Shown here: positions 47,521-55,224 of the stretch, one piece after another
Layout: every line of letters begins with the position of its first letter
Position numbering within the stretch: position 1 is the first letter of the stretch
DNA from: Kitasatospora sp. MAP12-44
Lineage (GTDB): Bacteria > Actinomycetota > Actinomycetes > Streptomycetales > Streptomycetaceae
NCBI RefSeq assembly: GCF_029892095.1
Contig: NZ_JARZAE010000004.1
Span: 4,402,001-4,466,000 of the forward strand
DNA: 64,000 bases
Direction: 5' to 3'
The notes under the pieces: generated by a model
Told to the model about the DNA's origin: nothing
Database searches by the model: none
Seen by the model: the letters and a program-made list of their open reading frames with translations, nothing else
Position numbers and translations under genes: made by a program

Positions 47521-48231
47521 GTGAGTGGGACGACGGGTGCCGCGGGAGGTGCCGCACAGGGCGGTGCGCCGTACGGAGGTGTGCCGCAGCCGCCGGCGGA
47601 GCACCCCGCGGCGTCCACCTCACTGATGTCCGCGGTGGGCGGCAACGGCGGCTACGGCGCGCCGCAGCCGCCGACCCAGCCTCCGGGCGGGACACCGGCG
47701 GGCTACTCGACGCCGACCACCTACACCAAGGGGCAGCCGACGCCGCCGCGCGGCACCCGGACCGGCGGCGCCGCGTCCGGGGGCGGCGTCACCGCGCCGC
47801 GCCGCCCGGCCGGCGCGCCGCAGGCCGCGGCCCCCGGCGGCCTGGGCGGGCGGACCCGCAAGGCGCGGCTGCGGATCACCAAGGCGGACCCGTGGTCGGT
47901 GATGAAGGTCAGCTTCCTGCTGTCGCTGGCCATCGGCATCATCGTCATCGTGGCCGCCGCGGTGCTGTGGGGGACGCTGGACTCGCTCGGGGTCTTCGCC
48001 TCGCTGGGCAAGACGCTGCGTGAGGTCACCGGCTCGGGCACCGACGGTTCCACCGGCGGTCTCAACCTGATGGACTACATCGGCTTCGGCACGGTGATGA
48101 CCTACACCTCGCTGATCGCGGTGGTGGACATGGTGCTGATGACCGCGCTCTCCACGCTGGCGGCGTTCATCTACAACACCGCGGCCGGCTTCACCGGTGG
48201 CATCGAACTGACGCTGGCGGAAGAGGACTGA
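47521..48231 (+). CDS. DUF3566 membrane protein
   Basis: 236 aa from GTG 47521 after GGGAGGA. Residues 1-110 are Pro/Gly/Thr rich and disordered. RKARLRITKADPWSVMKVSFLLSLAIG starts the DUF3566 core with a first membrane helix near 135-160; a second lies around 195-220 (YTSLIAVVDMVLMTALSTLA). The family follows gyrA in actinobacteria (Rv0007 in Mycobacterium); no biochemical role is known. Confidence 0.9.
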   Translation: MSGTTGAAGGAAQGGAPYGGVPQPPAEHPAASTSLMSAVGGNGGYGAPQPPTQPPGGTPAGYSTPTTYTKGQPTPPRGTRTGGAASGGGVTAPRRPAGAPQAAAPGGLGGRTRKARLRITKADPWSVMKVSFLLSLAIGIIVIVAAAVLWGTLDSLGVFASLGKTLREVTGSGTDGSTGGLNLMDYIGFGTVMTYTSLIAVVDMVLMTALSTLAAFIYNTAAGFTGGIELTLAEED

Positions 48232-48463
48232 CGTTCCGTCACTGATTCTCATCTTTTCGCGAATCCGCGGAATGCACGGGCTCCACCGGCTGTTCGAGCG
48301 GTGGGGCCCGTTGGCATTCGGGTGACCGGTGCAGTGTCCCGGCGTGCCGCCGGGCGAGCAGGACCGGTTACCGGATTGGCTGGCGGACCTGCACGGCTAC
48401 CGGTACGGCTCGGGGGGCAGAGTCTTCGACAGCTGCCCCACAGGTTGCTTGGAGGTTCGCGCG

Positions 48464-49885
48464 ATGGCCCAGATCGCTCAGCAGCTCGTCGGTGCGTTGG
48501 AGGGGCTGCTCGGCACGCGGCTCCCGTTCCGTATCCAGGCCTGGGACGGCAGTACGGCCGGGCCCGGCGGGGCACCCGAACTCGTCCTGCGCAACCGCCG
48601 GGCGCTGCGCCGACTGGTCTGGTCCCCGGGTGAGCTGGGGCTGGTGCGGGCCTACGTCTCGGGGGACCTCGACTTCGGGCCCGGAACCGGCCTGTACGAG
48701 GTGCTGGCCGAGTTCGCGCACTTCGTGGAGCGGCCGGAGCTGCAGGAGCTGCAGCTGGGCGTGGGCGACCTCGCCGACCCGGGGACCCGCAAGGCGCTCA
48801 GCACCCTGCTGCGGGCCGCCCTGCGGGCCGGGGCGATCGGCCCGCAGCCCGCCGCGCCGCCGGAGGAGGCCCGCCCGGCCGGCCGGGTGCACAGCCGCGG
48901 CCGGGACCGCGCCGTCATCAGCCACCACTACGACGTCGGCAACGAGTTCTACCGCCTGGTGCTCGGCTCCTCGATGGTCTACTCCTGCGCGTACTGGACG
49001 CCGGAGGGCAAGAGCCTGGAGGACGCCCAGGAGGCCAAGCTCGACCTGATCTGCCGCAAGCTGGGCCTGCGGCCCGGCATGCGGCTGCTGGACGTGGGCT
49101 GCGGCTGGGGCTCGCTGGTGCTGCACGCGGCCGAGCACTACGGCGTCAGCGCGGTGGGGGTGAGCATCTCGGCGGAGCAGGTGGCGCTGGCCACCGAGCG
49201 GGTCGAGGCGGCCGGTCTGGCCGACCGGGTGGAGATCCGCCTGCAGGACTACCGGGAGATCCCTGACGGTCCCTATGACGCGATCTCCAGCGTCGGGATG
49301 GCCGAGCACGTCGGCAGCGAGCAGTACCGCACCTACGCGTCCGGCCTGTACGGGCTGCTGGCCCCCGGCGGGCGGCTGCTCAACCACCAGATCGCCCGGC
49401 GCCCCAGCAAGCCCGGCGAGCCGTACGTCACCAGCCCCTTCATCTCCCGCTACGTCTTCCCGGACGGCGAGCTGGCCCCGGTCGGCAGCACCGTCTCGCT
49501 GCTGGAGGAGGCGGGCTTCGAGGTGCGCGACGTGGAATCGCTGCGCGAGCACTACGCGCTGACCCTGCGGGACTGGGTGGCCAACCTGGAGGCGCACTGG
49601 CCGCAGGCGGTCTCCCTGGTCGGCGTGGGCCGGGCGCGGGTCTGGCGGCTCTACATGGCCGCCTCGGCGCTGGCCTTCGAGGAGAACCGGATCGGGGTCA
49701 ACCAGGTCCTCGCCGTCCGCACCACCCCGGCCGGAGCCAGCGCTCTGCCCCCCACCCGCGCCCAGTGGCTGGCCCCCCGCTCCCAGGACCCCGACCCCGC
49801 CAGGTCCCCTGAGCTGCACGTTGCGATCGCCGCCCCCGGTGGGCCCGCGGAGCCGGATTTGGGAGATCGGCCGACGGTCCGCTAA
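48464..49885 (+). CDS. cfa: Cyclopropane-fatty-acyl-phospholipid synthase-type methyltransferase
   Basis: 473 aa from ATG 48464, with GGAGG at 48451-48455; an earlier in-frame start at 48329 has no ribosome site. The C-terminal half is the CFA/Mma SAM enzyme: SHHYDVGNEFYRLVLGSSMV, then YSCAYWT, DVGCGWGSLVLHAAEHYGV (SAM-binding) and SVGMAEHVGSEQY with the active-site glutamate, plus a family-typical N-terminal domain. It methylates or cyclopropanates unsaturated membrane lipids. It sits between the conserved DUF3566 gene and tRNA-Ile, so it may be an insertion in the core order. Confidence 0.9.
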   Translation: MAQIAQQLVGALEGLLGTRLPFRIQAWDGSTAGPGGAPELVLRNRRALRRLVWSPGELGLVRAYVSGDLDFGPGTGLYEVLAEFAHFVERPELQELQLGVGDLADPGTRKALSTLLRAALRAGAIGPQPAAPPEEARPAGRVHSRGRDRAVISHHYDVGNEFYRLVLGSSMVYSCAYWTPEGKSLEDAQEAKLDLICRKLGLRPGMRLLDVGCGWGSLVLHAAEHYGVSAVGVSISAEQVALATERVEAAGLADRVEIRLQDYREIPDGPYDAISSVGMAEHVGSEQYRTYASGLYGLLAPGGRLLNHQIARRPSKPGEPYVTSPFISRYVFPDGELAPVGSTVSLLEEAGFEVRDVESLREHYALTLRDWVANLEAHWPQAVSLVGVGRARVWRLYMAASALAFEENRIGVNQVLAVRTTPAGASALPPTRAQWLAPRSQDPDPARSPELHVAIAAPGGPAEPDLGDRPTVR

Positions 49886-49901
49886 TCTTTGAGTGCGGCA
49901 A

Positions 49902-49975
49902 GGGCCTATAGCTCAGACGGTTAGAGCGCTTCCCTGATAAGGAAGAGGCCACAGGTTCAAGTCCTGTTAGGCCCA
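49902..49975 (+). tRNA. tRNA-Ile (GAT anticodon)
   Basis: A 74-nt cloverleaf. Acceptor GGGCCTA (49902-49908) pairs with TAGGCCC (49968-49974); the D-arm stem is GCTC/GAGC, the anticodon stem CTTCC/GGAAG with loop CTGATAA (anticodon GAT at 49936-49938), and the T arm ACAGG-TTCAAGT-CCTGT carries GTTCAA. No CCA is encoded. tRNA-Ile(GAT) sits here in Streptomyces too. tRNA 3' ends are common integration sites, and core order ends after it. Confidence 0.97.
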
Positions 49976-49991
49976 CGCGAAGAAGTACCAG

Positions 49992-50031
49992 GTAGAAGGC
50001 CCGGTCCCCTGATGGGGACCGGGCCTTCTAC
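49992..50031. terminator. Terminator of tRNA-Ile
   Basis: A perfect 18-bp stem (49992-50009 with 50014-50031) around a TGAT loop, 17 nt after the tRNA. Confidence 0.93.
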
Positions 50032-50159
50032 ATGTGACGAGGCCCACTCACCCAGAATTCCTCCGAAACCCGCTCTCTCGCTGGGCGCCCGGGGAAAGCC
50101 GCCAGCTCACCCGTCGAACGGGGGGCTGTATGGCTCTTCTACGGGTGGTAGAACGGGAA

Positions 50160-50197
50160 GAAGCCCGCCGGTGGACCAGGTCCACTCGACGGGCTTC
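50160..50197. repeat. Complex stem-loop in the 49976-50327 gap
   Basis: GAAGCCCG (50160-50167) pairs with CGGGCTTC (50190-50197), and inside it GTGGA/TCCAC (50171-50175 with 50181-50185) forms a second stem with CG/CG next to a bulge. The rest of the 352-bp gap between tRNA-Ile and the peptide gene has the tRNA terminator and the peptide terminator, and no credible ORF. Confidence 0.6.
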
Positions 50198-50268
50198 GGC
50201 AGGCCGTACGCCCTCCTCCAAGGGTGCGGCGCCCCTCCTCCAAGGTGCGCGCCGCGCGGGGCCGCCCA

Positions 50269-50305
50269 GGCCGCTCCTCCCCATCGAGACTGGGGAGGAG
50301 CGGCC
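50269..50305. terminator. Terminator of the DSGWN peptide gene
   Basis: GGCCGCTCCTCCCCA (50269-50283) pairs perfectly with its complement (50291-50305), 22 nt past the peptide stop codon (minus strand). Confidence 0.88.
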
Positions 50306-50327
50306 AGTCTCAGTGCCGGCGGACCGG

Positions 50328-50540
50328 CTAGTTCCAGCCAGAATCCATCAGGACCACCGTGCCGTCGTCCGGTGTGGCCGGCGTGGCCGGTGTCGAGTTC
50401 CACCCGGAGTCAGAACTCTGCTGCTGGGCGAGGTTCCAGCCGGAGTCGGCCTGGGTAGTGGCCGGGGCAGTGGCCGCAAACGCCCAGGTGGCGACGCCCA
50501 TGACTGCTATTGCAATGAGAATCCGCGCGTGTCGTCGCAT
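50328..50540 (-). CDS. Secreted 70-aa peptide with three DSGWN motifs
   Basis: The ATG at 50540 follows a strong AGGAGG site (50547-50552). The first 25 residues are a signal peptide: basic MRRHAR, hydrophobic ILIAIAVMGVATWAF and an A-x-A cleavage region. The mature part has ADSGWNLAQQ, then SSDSGWNST, a Pro/Thr linker and a final DSGWN at the carboxyl end. The three pentapeptides are identical at the protein level though the DNA differs. A regulator is divergently encoded with a shared 156-bp gap. No family is known to me; a secreted signal or processed peptide is plausible. Confidence 0.8.
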   Translation of the reverse strand: MRRHARILIAIAVMGVATWAFAATAPATTQADSGWNLAQQQSSDSGWNSTPATPATPDDGTVVLMDSGWN

Positions 50541-50666
50541 GACTGACCTCCTGCGCCCGGTGATACGTCCGAGCACTGTGGTGTGACTGGCAACCAGTGT
50601 GGCTGCCTCTGCACGAACAGTCTTTCGGTCTCGACAGGGCGTCACAAGGGCCGTAGCCTGCGAGAG

Positions 50667-50679
50667 TTCGCATTGCGAA
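50667..50679. promoter_or_regulatory. TTCGCA-T-TGCGAA dyad before the LuxR/TrmB-like regulator
   Basis: A perfect 6-1-6 dyad, 17 bp upstream of the chosen GTG start of the regulator gene and within the divergent gap 50541-50696. Candidate autoregulatory operator; binding is inferred. Confidence 0.45.
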
Positions 50680-50696
50680 AAACCGCAGGAGTAGAC

Positions 50697-51692
50697 GTGC
50701 CGATGACGCACCTTGGCACCCCGGCCGAGCTGACAGAGCTCAGCACCGAAGCCCAAGCGCTCTACGGGTTGCTGGCCCACCGTGTGCCGGCCCCCGACCT
50801 GGACAGCCCAGCACTCGCCGAGCTACTTCGCTTCGGCCTGGTTCTCCCCCACCCGCACGGCCCCGCCGACAGGTTCATCGCTCGAGACCCGCTGGAGGTG
50901 CTCGCGGAGAAGCGCGCCCGGATCTACGAGGCGATCGGCGCGTCCATGGCCGAGGTCACCGCTCTGCCGGAGCGCCTGCGACATCTCGCTGTCGCCTACC
51001 AGCGCGCCGAGCCGAACATCGTGCGGGGCGCCGTGGAGTACGTCAGTGGGATGGAGGCGGTCAACGCTGTGCTCTCCCAGCTGATCGCTGGCGCTACCCA
51101 AGAGCTGCTGACTGCCCAGCCCAGCGGCCCGAGGCCGGCCGACACACTCGCGCTCGCGCTGCCCCGGGATATTGCCGCGCTGGAGCGCGGGGTGGCGATG
51201 CGGACGTTGTACAAGATCTCCGCGCGATCCGACACCGACACCGCCAACTGGGTGTCGCAGATCACGATCGCGGGGGGCAACGTTCGGACGCTCGACGAGG
51301 ACTTCCTTCGGGCGATCATCATCGACCGACGCACGGCGGTTGTGACCGACTACACAGCGCTGCCGCCCGGGGTCGACCCGATCCGGGCGCTCATCCTTCA
51401 CGACCCTGGAGTCGTCCACTACGCAGCGGCCATGTTCGACCGCGACTGGACCCGAGCGTCCGTCTGGCGCGGGGCCGAGCTTCCATCGGGGGCGATTCTG
51501 AGCGACCAACAGCGTTCGATCATCCAGCTGCTCGTGTCCGGCACGGCTCAGGCCGGCATCGCGAAGGCTCTCCGGGTTAGCGATCGCGTGGTGCACGCTC
51601 AGATCGCGGAAATCAAGCGGCTCAGCGGGACCAACAGCTTGGCTCAGCTGGGTTTCTGGTGGGGCCGTCAAGGGGCGCCGGCTGCCGAGTGA
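50697..51692 (+). CDS. TrmB/LuxR-type helix-turn-helix transcriptional regulator
   Basis: 331 aa from GTG 50697, 5 nt after AGGAG; ATG 50703 is close. The N-terminal 60 residues look like a winged helix (ELSTEAQALYGLLAHR). The middle resembles a TrmB-type effector/DUF region with two mixed alpha-beta halves. Residues 270-325 form a LuxR-type recognition helix (LSDQQRSIIQLLVSGTAQAGI, then VVHAQIAEIKRLSG). Divergently encoded beside the DSGWN peptide, it is a good candidate to control it or respond to it. No ligand or promoter proved. Confidence 0.82.
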   Translation: MPMTHLGTPAELTELSTEAQALYGLLAHRVPAPDLDSPALAELLRFGLVLPHPHGPADRFIARDPLEVLAEKRARIYEAIGASMAEVTALPERLRHLAVAYQRAEPNIVRGAVEYVSGMEAVNAVLSQLIAGATQELLTAQPSGPRPADTLALALPRDIAALERGVAMRTLYKISARSDTDTANWVSQITIAGGNVRTLDEDFLRAIIIDRRTAVVTDYTALPPGVDPIRALILHDPGVVHYAAAMFDRDWTRASVWRGAELPSGAILSDQQRSIIQLLVSGTAQAGIAKALRVSDRVVHAQIAEIKRLSGTNSLAQLGFWWGRQGAPAAE

Positions 51693-51721
51693 GAGCGGGC
51701 GCCATGCGTGTCGGCGTCGAG

Positions 51722-51976
51722 CTACTGGTCAGTGCAGTGCAGGTGCTGCGTGATCCGAGCGGAGATCAGGCTGGCCACGCGCTGGGCGTCCCGGACCGCG
51801 GCGGTATGTGCACGGGTGCCGTCATCGGTCGCCGCGAGCTGGGTGATGAGGCGGGAGGCTGCAAGTAGATCAGTTGCGGCGTCCTCTAGGTCGAACGGCC
51901 GCTGGAGTGAATCGCCAGGCTGCCGGGGGGTGCTCAGTGTGTGCTCCTGATGTCGTGCCCCCCCGGGTATAGCCAT
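51722..51976 (-). CDS. Small unknown protein divergent from an XRE regulator
   Basis: 84 aa from ATG 51976. Alanine/threonine-rich amphipathic helices (residues 30-70, LEDAATDLLAASRLITQLA) with no known motif. The 78-bp gap to the XRE gene is AT-rich and divergent, so the two may share control. No clear ribosome site; a start downstream is possible. Lower confidence than its neighbours. Confidence 0.5.
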   Translation of the reverse strand: MAIPGGARHQEHTLSTPRQPGDSLQRPFDLEDAATDLLAASRLITQLAATDDGTRAHTAAVRDAQRVASLISARITQHLHCTDQ

Positions 51977-52054
51977 GCGGTATCGAACATACTAACGACA
52001 AAATGGCAGCATATGTGTACAGACATCTGATCATGGTCGAGCGACTGTCGGTGG

Positions 52055-52297
52055 GTGCCGCCGACCCGTACGCCCGACGACCACCAGCTCCAGCAGCGCC
52101 GCGACGTGGGCGAGCGGATCAGGGCCCTTCGGCGCCACCGCGCACTCAGCCAGGAGCGCCTGGGCGAACTGGTCCACCTCGACCGCCGAACGATCGGGCG
52201 CTACGAGAACGGACTCGCCCCACCAACACTCGACGAACTCGGAGCGATCGCCCGAGCCCTCGGCATTGAGGCGTGGCAGCTGCTCCGGGACGAGTAG
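52055..52297 (+). CDS. Small XRE-family helix-turn-helix protein
   Basis: 80 aa from GTG 52055. RALRRHRALSQERLGELVHLDRRTIGRYENG is a complete HTH_3 domain (residues about 22-56); the tail closes it with LDELGAIARALGIEAWQLL. It binds DNA and lacks a sensor domain. Divergent from the 84-aa gene. No ribosome site is strong. Confidence 0.82.
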   Translation: MPPTRTPDDHQLQQRRDVGERIRALRRHRALSQERLGELVHLDRRTIGRYENGLAPPTLDELGAIARALGIEAWQLLRDE

Positions 52298-52354
52298 GGC
52301 CGCCCGGCCCGTGGGGGATCGGACCGGACGGCCGATCAGGTGGCCGATGGGCGG

Positions 52355-52915
52355 TCAGCTAATGGGCGCCGGCGGGAGGATCATCGCGTCGTAGGTGGGC
52401 GACTCGGGGGCGTGCTTGATCCGGCCGCCGATCACCTCGTACCCCCACCTGGGGTACGCGCTTCGCGCGGGCTCGTTGTCGAAGATGCACGTCAGCGTCG
52501 TCCACGGCTCGACGCGCCCGGCAACGATCTCATCATGCAACCGACGCCCAATGCCCCGGTCGGTGTGGGTGGGCAGCACCATGATCTCGCGAAGCCAGAA
52601 GACGCGGCCCTCGTCGGCTGCTTCCCGGGCGGCCTGTGGCCGATGGTCGCCGAGCGATACCCACCATGCGCGGTCGGCCGGGAGCGTCACGCCGTGGACG
52701 TAGCCGACCAGCTCGCCGCTGACGCGGGCGGTCACCGTCTCGAAGCCGTCCATCTCCAACGCGCCCCGCAGCCGCTCGGCGTACGTTTCGACAGAGAAGA
52801 ACGGGTCTCCGGCGTACGGCGGGACGTCGTACACCACGGCGTAGACGCCGACGAGGTCGTCGAAGACCTCTTTCGCGGCCGTCCCGTTGTAGTGGCGAAG
52901 ATCAATGTCTGACAC
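52355..52915 (-). CDS. GNAT-family N-acetyltransferase
   Basis: 186 aa from GTG 52915. Acetyl-CoA-binding motif is seen as THTDRGIGRRLHDEIVAG near residues 112-128, with LREIMVLP before it. It lies 22 nt after the TPR regulator gene and in the same direction, so the two form a likely operon. Substrate unknown; peptide-modifying, antibiotic or metabolite acetylation are all open. Confidence 0.83.
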   Translation of the reverse strand: MSDIDLRHYNGTAAKEVFDDLVGVYAVVYDVPPYAGDPFFSVETYAERLRGALEMDGFETVTARVSGELVGYVHGVTLPADRAWWVSLGDHRPQAAREAADEGRVFWLREIMVLPTHTDRGIGRRLHDEIVAGRVEPWTTLTCIFDNEPARSAYPRWGYEVIGGRIKHAPESPTYDAMILPPAPIS

Positions 52916-52937
52916 GGGGCTGTGTTCCTTTCTGTAG

Positions 52938-54239
52938 TTACGCGATGTAGGCGGTCAGCCGCTCGGCGGTGTCCCGCGCGTCCATGCTGTCCTGGTAGGG
53001 CTGCAGGCTGTCCCGGACGAGAACGAGCTGACGCATGTTGCGGGTGGATGTCATCCCACCTTCGATCAGCCGCAGTGACTCCTGTGCGGCGGATACGGTG
53101 CGGTCCAAGTCGTGGTCCTGTACGGCCGCGTACGACAGTCGGGCGAGGCACATCCCACGGTTTCGGGAATGCTCGATGTCTTGCAGGGCAGCGGACCGAT
53201 CGAGCAGTCGTACGGCTCGCTTGTGCTGCCCAAGGTCGGAGCGGCACATCCCTTCGAGGCAAGTCAGTTCAGCCTCGTTCAAGAAGACCGCCCAATCGGG
53301 ATCGCGTTCGGTGCTGCCGCGGTCGAACGCTTGCCATGCTCGTTTGATCGCCGACGAGCACGCCACCTCGTTGCCAGCGCGGGCGTACCCCTGCGCTTCG
53401 CGGATCGCCAGCAGCGCGGACACGCGCGGCGGTGCCTGCCACTCGGAGGCGCGGGCCTGGGCCAACTTCGCGAAGTTCACCGCCTCGCGGGCTTTCCCGA
53501 GATCGACGCTCTGGCGTGCCATGTTGGACAGGGTCCGGACCGCGAGCCCACTGTCACCGCCGAGCATCGCCGTATTCAGCGCTTCTGAGAAGTACACGCG
53601 GGCTTCGGTCTGCTGGTCGGCGTCGTAGCAGAACCATCCGAGCGAGGTGGTCAACTGACCGGCAATCCCGCGCAGATCGTGCCCGATCTCGTCGGCGTAG
53701 GTTCCGTGGTCTATCAGGCTGTGGACCCACATCAGGTGAGAGCGGGCGGTGCGCCACAATCGGTCGCCGCCGAAACGCTGGTCGATCGCGTCCAGGTCGA
53801 GAGCGGTCGCCCGCAGCATCTCGATCTCGTCGCGGCCGACCCGTAGTTCGGCCCGGCCGGCTGTGGTGGATGCGGTGGGGGAAAGCCAGGGCAGCCCGAG
53901 CATGGCAGCGCTGGCGGTGAGGGCTTCGCGACGGTTCACGGGCGTGATGATCTCTCCTTCGTCATCATCGGCGCCACTCACCAAGCCGCCCGGCGGGACG
54001 AATCCGAGATGTTCCGGCCCGCGTCCGAACGCCGCACGAATGGCTGTTGCACAGTCAGGTCGTGGCCATGGCGGCTTTGTTGACTCCCATCGTCGGTATG
54101 TCCGCTCGCTGACCACGAAGTTCTGATCCTTGAGAGCGCCCCTACCTGCCTGACTGACACCGTCGGCAGCGGTCTCCTGCGAGAACCAGCCCTTCGCCAG
54201 GCGTGCCGCGAAAAGGCGTTCGTTCCCGGGTGTTCTCAT
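52938..54239 (-). CDS. XRE-type regulator with TPR-like repeats
   Basis: 433 aa. The N-terminus contains helix-turn-helix-like sequence (LAKGWFSQETAADGV and SERTYRRWES); residues 130-430 are alpha-helical repeats of the tetratricopeptide type, e.g. SNMARQSVDLGKAREAVNFAKLA. This architecture resembles NsdA/BldD-like or peptide-responsive streptomycete regulators. It is divergent from the RiPP operon across 298 bp, so it is a candidate controller. Start ATG 54239; no ligand known. Confidence 0.8.
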   Translation of the reverse strand: MRTPGNERLFAARLAKGWFSQETAADGVSQAGRGALKDQNFVVSERTYRRWESTKPPWPRPDCATAIRAAFGRGPEHLGFVPPGGLVSGADDDEGEIITPVNRREALTASAAMLGLPWLSPTASTTAGRAELRVGRDEIEMLRATALDLDAIDQRFGGDRLWRTARSHLMWVHSLIDHGTYADEIGHDLRGIAGQLTTSLGWFCYDADQQTEARVYFSEALNTAMLGGDSGLAVRTLSNMARQSVDLGKAREAVNFAKLAQARASEWQAPPRVSALLAIREAQGYARAGNEVACSSAIKRAWQAFDRGSTERDPDWAVFLNEAELTCLEGMCRSDLGQHKRAVRLLDRSAALQDIEHSRNRGMCLARLSYAAVQDHDLDRTVSAAQESLRLIEGGMTSTRNMRQLVLVRDSLQPYQDSMDARDTAERLTAYIA

Positions 54240-54537
54240 GACTCCCCCTGACGGTTCGTGACGTTGCTCACCGTAGACGCGTCACAGCGCGGTGTGCACG
54301 TTGTGGCGGGAATCGGGCCCCTGATTGGTTCCCATCGGCCGCCGAGTGGCCGCTGAGTGGCCGGTTGGTGTCCTGGCCCAGCACTGCCCGGGGCGGTGCA
54401 CTTGTGATGCCGTCCGGGACGCCTGGGCCGAAGCGCCAGGCCCTGTCGGGAAGCCCCCGGGCGGCATCCTGCGGCGGTCCTGTCCCCGCGTCCCCCGTCG
54501 GGGATGGGACCGCCCACCATCTTCTGGGAGTGCGCCG
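54240..54537. promoter_or_regulatory. Divergent promoter gap between TPR regulator and RiPP operon
   Basis: A 298-bp region with a GAGTGGCCG direct repeat (54349-54357 and 54363-54371, approximate) and no credible ORF. It should contain both promoters. No -10 or -35 hexamers were assigned. Confidence 0.4.
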
Positions 54538-54768
54538 ATGTCCGCCGCCGTTGCCAGCATCCCACCGGGCGAGGTACCGGGGCCTACCAGCCACAGCCGA
54601 CGACAGCCCGCCTCTCACGCCTACTACGACCAGCGCACCGAGCACCTAGTGGGCACTGTGCTGCACGTCCCCAACCAGACACGGGCGGCTCGCCGTTCCC
54701 AGGTCCTGACGCAGTTCAACGAAGGCCGTCGCAGGATCGCCGCGCGTCGCGCCCAGGAACTTCTGTGA
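54538..54768 (+). CDS. 76-aa protein, first gene of the RiPP operon
   Basis: ATG 54538 follows GGGAG. A short polar N-terminus is followed by a basic helix rich in Arg and Gln (RRSQVLTQFNEGRRRIAARRAQELL). No known domain. Its stop overlaps the next start (GTG 54765), so it is coupled to the HATPase gene. Possible roles: DNA-binding or complex-forming helper. Only the coupling and length support it. Confidence 0.6.
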   Translation: MSAAVASIPPGEVPGPTSHSRRQPASHAYYDQRTEHLVGTVLHVPNQTRAARRSQVLTQFNEGRRRIAARRAQELL

Positions 54769-55190
54769 TCAGCGTCTCCGACCAAACCGTCACTTCGGTG
54801 CACCCCGCGACGGTTCGCTTGCCGTATGAGCCGCGGTCGGCCGGGGCTGCCCGGCGCATGATCCGTAACAAGCTCGTTGAGTGGCGGCTGCCAGTGCTGA
54901 TCGACGATGCCGAGCTGATCGTCAGTGAGCTGGTCGCCAACGCAGCGGACACCGGGTGCCAGCGCTGCATGATCGTCGCGGTCCGACGGATCACCGAGAC
55001 CACCATTCGCATCCTCGTTCGGGACGGCTCCCGGTCGATGCCCTGCCTGATCGACGCCGGCCCGAATGCCGAGTCGGGTCGGGGGATGCGTCTAGTGCAC
55101 GAGCTCAGTGGCGGCCACTGGGGTGCGACGCCCGAGGTGCTCGGAAAGACCATCCACGCCGACCTACGGGTCAAGCTTTCCGCTGGATGA
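54765..55190 (+). CDS. RsbW-like anti-sigma HATPase
   Basis: 141 aa from GTG 54765. ELIVSELVANAADTG is the N box, VRDGSRSMPCL the G1-like loop and GRGMRLVHEL the G2 box of GHKL HATPase_c_2 proteins. Such actinomycete proteins are anti-sigma or partner-switching regulators. It is coupled to the 76-aa gene and lies 34 nt before the radical SAM gene, so it is probably part of the RiPP operon; a role in the peptide's regulation is inferred. Confidence 0.85.
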   Translation: MISVSDQTVTSVHPATVRLPYEPRSAGAARRMIRNKLVEWRLPVLIDDAELIVSELVANAADTGCQRCMIVAVRRITETTIRILVRDGSRSMPCLIDAGPNAESGRGMRLVHELSGGHWGATPEVLGKTIHADLRVKLSAG

Positions 55191-55224
55191 CCAACCCACC
55201 GCAAATCAAGGAGTCCCGCTGACC

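Noticed and set aside
49902..49975. tRNA-Ile as the proven prophage attachment site
   Set aside because: No second copy of the tRNA 3' end was seen in the window and the prophage genes start 7 kb away; kept only as a hypothesis.
50012..50546. Plus-strand frames of 148 and 170 aa between tRNA-Ile and the peptide gene
   Set aside because: They cross three stem-loops and the antisense of the peptide gene, with no ribosome site or domain.
51722..52297. Toxin-antitoxin pair formed by the 84-aa and XRE genes
   Set aside because: They are divergent, not in one operon, and the 84-aa protein shows no toxin motif.
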